From Diphasiastrum complanatum (lineage: Eukaryota; Streptophyta; Lycopodiopsida; Lycopodiales; Lycopodiaceae), in NCBI GenBank assembly GCA_029204225.1, contig CM055107.1, positions 21,066,000 to 21,129,999 on the forward strand: DNA of 64,000 bases. Direction: 5' to 3'. The position numbers and the translations under genes were made by a program. Below the pieces are notes generated by a model that was not told where the DNA came from, did not search any database, and saw only the letters and a list, made by a program, of their open reading frames with translations. Positions 54,709 through 64,000 of the stretch are shown here, one piece after another. The first letter of the stretch is position 1. The number at the start of each line of letters is the position of its first letter.

Positions 54709-57234
54709 TCAAGTGCAGCCTTCTAGTTTACGGTTGCTTGTCATGTTTTTTTTCAATGACGGTTTGATAAACCATTTGACTTTCAAATCTGAAATAACGT
54801 TTGATAGTTTAGAGATGGGTAAAAATTTCAAAGATGAGCCTCCAAGTTCGAAGGGTTGAAAGTTGAATCATGAATGTGAAAGTTTGTGTTGAAATTTTTC
54901 TAAAGTTTCAAGTGATGTGTATAATATATTTATTGTGAACATACAAGTAAAAAAACAAAGGAACATGTCAAAATGACGTTTTTGAATTGTATGTGCCTGT
55001 ATGCTGTGACGCCCAAATTTTTAGAAAGCCTGTATTTTATGGCCAAGATGGCATTTGACGGTAAGTACAGCCGTCAAACTGCAAGGCTGATTCAAGTGTA
55101 CTCAATTTGTTCACTAATGACGAAGTTGATGGTTTGGAGTCTTGTAGTCCTTGTCTTGATCTTGCTATGTATGTGACTTGAAGTGTACTCAATTAGTTTG
55201 ATGCGAGGTCAATGGTTTGGAGCCATGTGGTCAAGCTTGGAATTTAACGTGCACCCCTACCTTTCACCCCGACGAGCTTTTCATTTTCTTACCTTTCACA
55301 TGACATGTATAATGCAAGAGAACCTTTTAAACAAAAATAATTATGAACCTTTCAACCACTTATACATATATTCTTGTTCTATTTTACAATAGATTTTTAA
55401 AAATTTCAAACTAACATGACATTTGACTTTTTAAAGTTACCTTTCAAATGGAAGGACATTTTTTAAGTTTGCCATTCAAATGACATGCTTTTAAAATGTT
55501 TGCCTTTCTTTGAAAGGCACGTGCATTGCAGCTTGCAAATGCCAATCCTGATGTGGTCCTTGGCTTGACCTTGCTATGTATGTGACCTCTAATGTGCTTA
55601 ACAAGTTTGTTGATGTTGAGGTTGATAGTTTGGAGCCCGGTGGTCCTTGGCTTGAGCTTGTTAGAGTACCTTTCCATGTGGGTGGTTGCCTAGGTGATGA
55701 AAATGTTGGAGATTAGGTGTTGGAGAGAATCGGTCACCTATTCACCATGGCATGACACACATCCTGGGTGAATGGGTGAGATCTAAATGCACGTGTTACT
55801 CAACATGTATAGTCAAGCTAGTTGTGCTTTCATTGTCAAAAAAGCAAAAAGAAAAGAGGATTCCTTTGAGAGAAGAAAAAAACACTTTCAAAATATGAAA
55901 CACCTAATGTCACCTTAAATTATAATCAAATTTTTTACAATTGTCAAAATCATAGAATTCAAAATTCTACAATAATGAACAACTTTAGGCCAAAACCATG
56001 CCATTCATAAAAAAAAAATTGTAAAATATTAAAAGGTAACCTCAAGCTTATCTCATATGTATTTATAACATATGTTTCTAGATTTGGCAACGTCATAAAT
56101 TATAATAAATTCATAAAGAATATGAATTAAAATAAGCCAAAATTTGTAAATAAATTCAAAATTAATTATAAAGCTGAAAATAAAAAAAGAAAACACATGC
56201 ACGTCAATTTGTGCACAAGACATGTTGAAGGTCCAAACATTTTCATTTGTACTTTAGAGGTCACGCATGCTAGCACTTTAGGACACGTAGACCCGACACA
56301 TTGGTCCACGTGCTTTTCATGCATTTTGCTTTTGTTCTTTGTTGGATTTGTCATTTTTGTCACCGTCACATAACATAAGCAATTAGATCTTTAAGCATTG
56401 TAACACGTGGCAATCATCCAAGTGGGTGGACCTAAATAGACAAGCCCCTCGACGTTTGGATTTCCTGGAAGGCATTGAGATCTTGCGACATGCTTATTAG
56501 GGGCCATTGTGGGTAACCTCCCTTTCAGCCCCCTTCCTTGGATCTTAACACCAAGATTTGGTTCAGGCCCAACACTCTCAAATTTGCCACGTGTACGTTG
56601 AGGCTCCTCCCTACTGGCAAACTATCCAAGTGGCAAAAAGCCCCAAGTGGTTACGCTTAAAGATACCGTGCCAATGGACCCCATCCCATGTCCTTTCCTT
56701 TCTCCCTTTTTTTTTTTTTTTTTTTTTGGGGTGGGGTGTTGTGTCCATGTTATCCGCTCGAGATTTTGTAAGAAGGATAAATTGTGCAATGCCCATCTCT
56801 GTTTTTGTTTTGTTTTGGTAACCCCAGCTTAATTTTTTGCTGTTTTCTTCGCTTTTTGTTTCCAGAATCAGAAGAACATGCAATCTTATGAATGATCGAT
56901 CGACTTGATTTTCTCATGCAAGCTTAGCTTGCTTGCTGGGCGGATGCTGAGATTGACTGATTGAATGATTGAATGATTAGTTGATTGGTATGGTTGCATG
57001 TAAAGGACGGTTGGGAGCAGGATCAGGCTTGCTTTTTTCAGGAAGAGCAGTGTGAAAACTCGAAAAGCGCGGATCGGTTCTTATAGGAAGAAGAAAATTG
57101 CTCTAGTTCTGCAAGTCTTCGGTGCGTCGGCTCTCACATTTAGAAACAAAACCCAAATTTGGAATCTGTTTCTTTATCTCTCATATCTTACACAAGATTT
57201 CATCAACTAAAGACTTTTGATAAGATCTCACCTG
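54709..57234. other. intergenic, degenerate repeats and G-box motifs
   Basis: No gene recognised. Three copies of a degenerate unit (CTTGCTATGTATGTGACTT, then GTTTGGAGCC and TGGTC) lie at about 55,095, 55,150 and 55,560. A poly-T run of 23 lies at 56,708-56,730. G-box/ABRE-like motifs lie at 56,307 (CACGTG), 56,403 (ACACGTGGC) and 56,586 (GCCACGTGT). There is no sign that the Copia-3 element continues on this side of Gypsy-2. Confidence 0.5.
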
Positions 57235-57453
57235 TGATATTATTGACATTATTAAAGTAAGGACCACTAATTAGGTGTCAGCATGGATATTAATGACGTT
57301 ATCTATCTAAGGAATTTTAATTAGGTGTGAAAATTGAGATTGTTGGCATCGTATAGTTAATGACTTCTGGTTAGGTTTGAACAAGGATATTATTGACATG
57401 ATATAAGGATTTTTGATTGGGTCTGAACAGGGATGATATTGACATTAATATCC
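57235..57453 (+). repeat. 50-base minisatellite, four and a half copies
   Basis: Copies at 57,235, 57,285, 57,335 and 57,385, the first three exactly 50 bases long, the fourth 46, then a partial fifth. Core words: GGATATTATTGACAT, ATTAGGTGTGAA. Located about 1.7 kb upstream of the ABCC start codon. Confidence 0.88.
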
Positions 57454-58044
57454 TCGCAGATGATTAGATTAATCATGATTAGTGTAAATGACAGTATGGA
57501 ATGCATGGATTGGAAAGAAAGAGTAGTGTGTGAAGGGAGCCTTTTAGGCAACATGCTGAACATGCCCCCCACCCACAAGATCTTAATGGTACAGAATGTT
57601 CCAGAAACATTCAGATTCTGCCACGTTTTCATGATTAGCCATTAAATTTTTTTTAAGTGGCAATTTTGACTCTTGTCTAGCATTCCAATGTATGGACATG
57701 GACTAAAAATAAATGGTGCCAATAAGAGCCATCCCCCTACCCCTTCAATTCCTCTGTGTACCTTTCCGTGTTGGGGAATGAATCATCAAGTGACCTTTTC
57801 AAGGTGTAAAATGGGTGTTCATTGGCCTTGACATTATTTCACCACCGTTTCTCCATGAAAAGGATTACTAGAAAATGCTTTCCCAAGCACAAAGGATGGC
57901 AAGGCTGTCCTTTTTTATTTTGTTTTTTCAAGTTTTGACACATTTTGACCCGTTTTTGGCCGTGATATGCTTTCAAAATTTCTCTATGGCTGTAATTTTC
58001 TTCTAAACTTTTTTCATGGCAGGTCATGCCACTATTCTTTATTC

Positions 58045-58715
58045 TTATTCTGCCCCTAGAATTTGCAATGGCTTTAATGAAAATGTAGAAAGAAAAATAA
58101 CCGAAATCAGGGTAGTTGTAATGTTCTGGATATAAATTCCCGCGGAATGCAAGCTTTTGCTTACGGTTAAATGCACCTCAAGTGTAGACAGTATAGTGTT
58201 GCCCAAATCATTTGCGATTCCAAAAGAAACTGATACATTTTCTTTCTTTGCTTCTCTTTTTCTCTTCCTGGGCATTAAAGTTTGCAAGGAAATGTGAAAA
58301 GCTAGAAGGGTTGATCTACAGATGATGCACTTTTGCCACTGAATGGGTACCTGTGCTTACAAACCAAATTGATTGCTTTTAGGATCTTACAGTCAAGCCT
58401 CATCGAAGGATATCGAAAATTCAATAATGGAGTAAAGCCAAATCCTTCCTCTTAAGAGCTATTTTGAGCTTTGCAGCTGCATGTTTAAAGTCATTCTGGA
58501 GTTTACCCTATTGCCTTCTCGCAAAGAACATGCTTTGAGATCAAAGTCTCAAGGTCTCGTTCAATACTTCCTACTACTACACTTCAATATATTGAAACTC
58601 CAGTAAGACTTGGGCAAATGATACCTTTGCAATACTAGTTACTGTTCTCAAATGATACCTTTGCAATACTAGTTACTGTTCGTCGGCTGGTATGACTTGC
58701 GACAGTTGGCTTCTC
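58045..58715 (+). repeat. upstream tandem duplication, unit 1 (includes a decoy start)
   Basis: Similar along its length to the next unit, which ends in the ABCC coding start. Shared words include TTGCAATGGCTTT, ATAAATTCCCG, AATGCAAG, GAATGGGTACCT and AAATTGATTGCTTTTAG. At its right end ATGACTTGCGACAGTTGG corresponds to the ABCC start ATGACCTACGACAGTTGG, but after about ten codons it meets TAA. Near its end a 38-base segment (CAAATGATACCTTTGCAATA) is itself duplicated (58,615-58,680). Confidence 0.82.
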
Positions 58716-59168
58716 TACTTGTAATCTGCCCTTAGACTTTGCAATGGCTTTTATGAAATTGTAAAAAGAAAAACAGTCGGAATCGGGGTAGTTGTGATGT
58801 TCTGTGCATAAATTCCCGAGAAATGCAAGTTTTTGCACATAATTAAATGTACCTCAAGAATGAACAGTAAAGTGGTGCTCAAATCATTCGCAATTCCAAA
58901 AGGAACCGGTATTTTTTTTTTCTTCGTGTGCATCAAAGTTTGTAAGGGAAGGTGGAAAGCTAAAAGGGTTTATCAACATATGATGAACTTTTACCGTTGA
59001 ATGGGTACCTATCCTTACATAGTAATATATTTTGGATCGTGCAAATTGATTGCTTTTAGCATTTATTAACTGGAAAATCTCTTTTTTTTGTCACGACCCA
59101 TTGTTCTAAAATGACGCCTTTGCAATGCTAGTTATTGTTCGTCGGCTGATATGACCTACGACAGTTGG
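58716..59168 (+). repeat. upstream tandem duplication, unit 2 (ends at the ABCC start)
   Basis: The proximal copy, shorter than unit 1 because a part of about 200 bases is missing or replaced near 59,065. It holds the sequence immediately upstream of the ABCC start codon, so it probably contains the working leader or core promoter. No clear TATA box was identified. Confidence 0.8.
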
Positions 59169-61250
59169 TGGTGGGGAAACCATGCAGATGAAGCTTGCCA
59201 TGAAGACAGCTCCTTATGGCCGTCGCTGATATGCACAATTTCTCATTTTTATGGCCAGGATGTTAGTTCTGTGGTAATTCATCTTATATTCCTTGTTGCT
59301 TGCGGGGCCTCGTTGTTGTGGCAAAGAATCAATTTTCATATCTTGCCATCCAGATTTGCGAAGGGGTATAGGCCGGTGTTTCACTCACCTATTCATCAGA
59401 TATTTGAGCTTGGTAGCTATTTTCGAGCCACACTGTGCTGCTGTATTTATCTTTTGCTATTGAACTCGGGGATCACATTGCAAAGGCTTTTGCTGGCATG
59501 GCAAAGTGAGTGGTCTAAAGTGCCAACGGTTTTGACAGGGTTTGCATGTGTTCAATTAGTCACATGGGTTGGGGTTACACTGCTTGTATTTGATGCAAGA
59601 AGAAGAACAGCACACAAATTTGCACTATTGTTGCGTGTGTGGTGGGTGTCCTATTTCTGCCTTTGTGCATATAAGGTGGGTTTCTTAATTTATCAAGCTA
59701 GCAAAAACACAGGTGCCCTTCCTTTTGCTGCTTGGGCAAACATTGCTTCATCTCCTGTATCCGTATTTTTGTGTATCGTTGCATTGCGCGGAAACACAGG
59801 GATCCAATTTGTGGTGCATGAACTTCAAGAACCCCTTTTGACAAGTGATCAGGATTTGCCTGGATCTGATAAAGTCACCCCTTACTGGAAAGCTAGTCCA
59901 TGGAGCCTTGCAACATTGTCTTGGCTGAATCCTTTACTTGCTGTTGGCGTTCGCAAGCCTTTGGAACACAGAGACATACCGCGTCTCGCTCCACAAGACC
60001 GAGCAAAAACATCTTATCTGACCTTGAAAACCAACTGGGAAAGGCTCAAAGCAGAGGATCCTTCAAACCCACCTTCCTTGTTCACAGCTATAGTGAGATC
60101 CTTCTGGAGGGAAGCACTTTACAGTGCTATTTTCGCCGCAATGAATGTTTTCGCATCTTACGTAGGCCCTTATTCAGTGAACGATTTTGTCGAATATTTG
60201 GGAGGGCGGCAAACTTTTCCACATGAAGGCTATGTACTTGCAGCGGTGTTTTTTGCAGCAAAGCTAATTGAAAATCTTACGCTGCGCCAATGGTACTTGG
60301 GAATAGACATTATTGGTTTGCATGTTCGTTCAGCATTAACGGCTTTTGTGTATGATAAAGGTCTTAGGCTCTCTAATGAGTGTCGACAAAGTCATACAAG
60401 TGGGGAAATAATCAATTACATGGCTGTCGATGTCCAGCGTATTGGGGACTTTTCATGGTATCTACATGACAGTTGGGTTCTGCCCTTACAGATTATTCTA
60501 GCTCTGATCATTCTGTACAGGAGTGTAGGGGTTGCATGCTTTGCCACTCTTATAGCCACGGTCCTTTCGATTGCTGGGAATACACCTCTTGCCAAAATGC
60601 AGGAAGATTATCAGGATAAATTGATGACCGCTAAAGATGATCGGATGAAGGCCACTTCAGAATGCTTGAGAAGCATGAGGATATTGAAGTTGCAAGCGTG
60701 GGAGAACAGATACCTTGCAAAGCTGGAAAACCTTCGAGAAATAGAATTTACATGGTTAAGGAAGGCTCTGTTTGCACAAGCAGCGGTGACATTTATTTTC
60801 TGGGGAGCCCCAATGTTGGTCTCGGCTGTTACATTTGGCACTTGCATCATATTAGGAATTCCTCTGACTGCTGGAAGAGTCCTCTCTGCTTTGGCCACTT
60901 TTCGAGTGTTGCAAGAGCCATTGCGAAATTTCCCGGATCTTGTTTCCAATATGGCACAGACTAAAGTATCATTAGATCGACTTTGGACATTCCTCCAAGA
61001 ACCCGAATTACAACATGACGCAGTAATACATGTAACCAGACAGAACATGGAAAATCATTCTTCAGACATGGCTATAGTTATTGAAGGAGGAAAATTTACT
61101 TGGGATCAATCCGTGCCAACACCCACACTTACTGAGATAAACTTACAGGTGAAGAGTGGCATGCGAGTTGCTGTCTGCGGGGTAGTTGGTGCTGGAAAGT
61201 CAAGCCTATTATCTTGTATCCTTGGAGAGATACCAAAGCTTGCAGGCAAG
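59151..61250 (+). CDS. ABCC exon 1: TMD0, TMD1 and start of NBD1
   Basis: A single exon of 700 codons from [18 protein letters not shown] to the Walker A region and GEIPKLAGK. The start is the first ATG of the frame and the family's usual N-terminal length fits. Donor GTAATT. If unspliced, the frame would stop 16 codons later. The first six codons lie inside the tandem upstream duplication. Confidence 0.93.
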
Positions 61251-63727
61251 GTAATTTGTTCATGGATGAATTTTCTGAAATATAATTCTTCAAGTTGAAT
61301 TGCCAATCTCTTTTTTGGAACAGCTTATTTAGATGTGGGCTACAGAGTAAGAAGCTTATTTGAATTTATACTTTGGTGTTGAATCAACTTGCAGGTGACA
61401 GTCGCTGGCACTACAGCATATGTTGCCCAATCATCCTGGATACAATCTGGAAAAATTCAAGATAACATTCTTTTTGGAAGTCCAATGGACAAAAGAAAAT
61501 ATGAGCATGTATTGAACGTCTGTGCTCTGGAAAAGGACATGCACATGTTTTCTCATGGTGATCAAACTGAAATTGGCGAAAGAGGAATCAATTTAAGTGG
61601 AGGGCAGAAGCAAAGGATCCAGCTTGCACGTGCATTGTATCAAGATGCAGACATATATCTTCTAGATGATCCTTTTAGTGCGGTTGATGCACACACAGGC
61701 ACAGAACTGTTCAAGGTTAGACACTTATAGCATCTTGTTTGCTATGTTCAACCTTAGATTTGTGCTCTAGTGTAAAACTATTCTGATTCACAAATAATCT
61801 TTTGCACAACATAGTTTCTTTTGATGAATTGCGTACAGTGATTCGTTAGTGCAACTATGATACACACACACACACACACACATATAAACCCTAACCCTAA
61901 TTTCTGGAAATCCCATCCGGATCGCAGGCCACAACTTTGCACTATACCATCCTTTGTCAATTTAAATTTTACCTTAGTGCTGATGATTTTTCTATATAAT
62001 GTTTTTTGCTATCAAATTTTCAAAGTCTATCTTTCAAATCACCACTTACTTTGCACGCTGACTACCTCTCCTCATGGAGGCCATAATTAACGATTATGAG
62101 AACTCATTTGATAGTCTTTTGTGTGTCTGAAAGAATTTTGTTCTGATTTTTCTCCTTTTGCAGAAATGTGTACTTGGAGCATTGAGTTCTAAAACATTGG
62201 TATTTGTTACTCATCAAGTGGAGTTCTTACCTGCGGCCGATCTCATTCTGGTAACTTCTAACATCAAAATGGGCCTCCCAACTGCGTGCAGATAACTACT
62301 AGAGCATTGCGACTTGCAAAAAGACTTTTAGTTTGAAATCATTATGCATTACGGTGCTGATAAAAGTATATGCAATGAAATATTCAGCTTCTCATGTTTA
62401 TGAAGCCAAGTCATGTTTGCAGGTCTTACGAAATGGTGAAATCATACAGGCTGGAAAGTATGAGGAGCTTTTGCAGGCGGGAACAGATTTTAGTGCTTTG
62501 GTTGATGCACATAATGAAGCTATAGAAGCCATGGACATTACTGATTATTTATTAGAAGATGCAGATAAAAGCATTGATGCTGCACTTGAACAAGGAGATT
62601 GCCCAAAATCTTATGAGGAGGACTATGCCATGTCTTGTGAAATAACAAAAGTCAAGATTAAGAAGTTAGAAAAACGAGCGTCTTCGAAAAAAGGAGCTAC
62701 CGTGTCGAGATTATGTAGTAAGAAAGATAAATCTACAGCAGTAGAGAAAAAAAAAAATCAACTTATGCAGGAGGAAGAAAGAGAAAAAGGGAGTGTGAGC
62801 ATGGATGTGTATTGGTCTTATCTTACAGCAGCTCATAAAGGTGCATTGATTCCTGTGATCCTCATGTCACAGACAATATTCCAGTTGTTGCAGATTTCAA
62901 GTAACTGGTGGATGGCTTGGGCTAGTCCGACAACAGAAGGGGGAGAAGCTCGGGCAACCAATTTTGTTCTCATTGCTGTTTACATAGGTCTTGCTTTTGG
63001 AAGTGCACTATTTGTATTTTTGCGAGCCTTGTTAGTATCTATCTTTGGGCTAGTGACTGCTCAAAAACTATTTCTTGATATGATGCGTTGTATATTTCGT
63101 GCTCCGATGTTGTTCTTTGACTCAACACCAGCTGGGCGAATCTTGAATCGTGTAAGTGATATGTCCTGCTTATTTCTGGGGCTATTTGCCCTTGCGTTGA
63201 GCATTGATATTTGTTCCGTATTATTATATGCATAGCTATTATGTGCCTTATGTTGGCCTTTTGTTCATGAAGTTCTTCCTTAGTTTACGTACAGTCCTTC
63301 TTCACCTTCAAGAGGACACAAATCTAATTATATGACTTTTTGTCCCTTTTCTTGTGCTGCTGAGTCTCTTTCACATTTGCCAGTGTTTTGCTTTGTTTAA
63401 GAATGCCATGCAAATACATATTTTCCGCTTCTACTTAAGAAAGGATATGCTTCATTTAGCTGTTTGTCTACATGGGTCATGACAGATATCATTTAATCCA
63501 CTTTTGAATTTCAAAATTACTTCTTATGCATTTGATTCGTGACAAAATCAATCTGTAAGCAGGCATCTACAGACCAGAGTGTTGTGGATCTGGATATTCC
63601 ATTCAGGCTTGGGGGTTTCGCTTCAAGTACTATACAACTCTTAGGAATCATCGGAGTTATGTCACGCGTGACATGGCAAATCTTGTTTCTGTTTGTTGCA
63701 ATGGCTGCGATCAGCATCTGGATGCAG
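59151..63727 (+). CDS. ABCC transporter, ABCC5/MRP5 type, partial (five exons, continues right)
   Basis: Five exons joined in phase 0 give 1,134 residues of an expected 1,500 or so. Order: TMD0 (about 35-225, five membrane segments), linker, TMD1 (about 320-600), NBD1 with Walker A GVVGAGKS (677-684), Q-loop, signature LSGGQ (767-771), Walker B IYLLDD, H-loop VTHQ; then a lysine-rich linker and the start of TMD2. The linker start [12 protein letters not shown] and [19 protein letters not shown], and [19 protein letters not shown] with [12 protein letters not shown], resemble ABCC5 of flowering plants, which loads phytate (inositol hexakisphosphate) into the vacuole and affects guard cells. 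The function is inferred from this similarity; ABCC3-type relatives are the main alternative. TMD2's remainder and NBD2 lie beyond the window. Confidence 0.93.
61395..61715 (+). CDS. ABCC exon 2: NBD1 core
   Basis: Begins [20 protein letters not shown] (Q-loop), holds [20 protein letters not shown] (ABC signature), [20 protein letters not shown] (Walker B, D-loop). Acceptor TTGCAG and donor GTTAGA, phase 0. All key NBD1 residues are present. Confidence 0.95.
61862..61900 (+). repeat. (AC)n tract followed by telomere-type repeat
   Basis: About ten AC dinucleotides followed after four bases by TAAACCCTAACCCTAA, which is two units of the plant telomere repeat (CCCTAAA type). In plants such telo-box sequences occur in promoters and introns of some genes. 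It lies in the second intron of the ABCC gene. Confidence 0.8.
62164..62250 (+). CDS. ABCC exon 3: NBD1 H-loop
   Basis: A 29-codon exon reading [20 protein letters not shown] followed by [13 protein letters not shown] carries the switch histidine. Acceptor TTTTGCAG and donor GTAACT. Confidence 0.94.
62423..63151 (+). CDS. ABCC exon 4: end of NBD1, linker, start of TMD2
   Basis: Starts [21 protein letters not shown] charged, lysine-rich linker (about residues 880-925) precedes [20 protein letters not shown] and two membrane segments. Ends [13 protein letters not shown] at a GTAAGT donor. An eight-A run lies inside the linker near 62,750. Confidence 0.94.
63563..63727 (+). CDS. ABCC exon 5: TMD2 continued
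   Basis: 55 codons: [20 protein letters not shown], then [20 protein letters not shown] and a membrane segment ending ISIWMQ. Donor GTACTC. The next exon (family motif KYY..) must lie right of the window. Confidence 0.93.
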
Positions 63728-64000
63728 GTACTCTCAGTAGATCTATTGTAGTTTTCTACATAGCTGCAGTGTTTAACAACAGTTTCTAACTTTCAAGATA
63801 TGTCTTAAAGAGTAAAACCAAAAACTAAAGCAACATTATACTAAGTCTAGCTTACCATACCATTCTCTATCGCCAAGGACATCATCCTTTAGGGAATTTC
63901 TCAATACACTTGCTAGCTATCTAAAGAGGGCATTAAGATTTTGAAAATCATAGATTGAAGAAGCCACGAACATCCCTAAGATACATGTTGTACAACAAAA
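63728..64000 (+). other. ABCC intron 5, running off the window
   Basis: Sequence after the exon 5 donor. No further exon was recognised in the 273 bases that remain. Confidence 0.7.

Noticed and set aside
56708-56730. Poly-T run as a LINE or SINE tail
   Set aside because: No transposon body or target duplication was recognised on either side, so it stays a simple homopolymer.
57235-57453. Regular repeats that might be taken for a CRISPR array
   Set aside because: The 50-base units are contiguous without unique spacers, are diverged from each other, and lie in plant nuclear DNA.

Overview
The window is nuclear DNA of a land plant with a large, repeat-rich genome. It has two intron-containing plant genes that point away from each other, with about 17.6 kb of repeats between them. 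Copia and Gypsy (chromodomain) LTR retrotransposons, LINEs, a CACTA-like terminus and long dinucleotide arrays fill most of the rest. I cannot name the species. Short introns in one gene beside transposon-filled introns of 7-9 kb in the other would suit a fern, gymnosperm or similar lineage, but that is only an impression.

Region by region. 1-16,970 holds no gene I can support. It contains remnants of a plus-strand LTR element (primer-binding-like site at 215), two partial Copia bodies on the minus strand that share one LTR (4,990-10,257), a plus-strand LTR inserted in gag (10,258 to about 11,090), a GCGACAC tandem array (11,320-11,700), a (GA)46 tract and a (TC)26 tract.

16,971-41,502 (minus) is a malectin-like/LRR receptor-like protein gene of the RLP4 type. 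I reassembled eight coding exons with consistent splice phases: signal peptide, malectin-like domain, LRR N-cap, four LRR exons, then a transmembrane exon. The last exon (about 30 residues) was not found and may lie left of the window. One intron holds a rearranged Gypsy element plus two LINE copies; the next holds a Copia element that lacks reverse transcriptase. A start-stop AUGUAA lies five bases upstream of the start codon.

41,503-59,150 is intergenic: degenerate repeats, a (GT)n tract, a minus-strand LTR with a primer-binding site, a CACTA-like end, a Copia 3' half, and a complete-length Gypsy element (48,357-54,708) whose gag-protease segment is inverted and partly duplicated. Next come G-box motifs, a 50-bp minisatellite and a tandem duplication that ends at the start of the next gene.

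59,151 to beyond the right edge (plus) is an ABCC transporter of the ABCC5/MRP5 (phytate transporter) type. Five exons are visible, covering about 1,134 residues up to the second membrane domain.

I saw no new defence, biosynthetic or regulatory system. The most unusual signals are the two Gypsy elements with internally inverted segments, the AUGUAA next to the receptor start codon, and the duplicated start-codon region upstream of the transporter.
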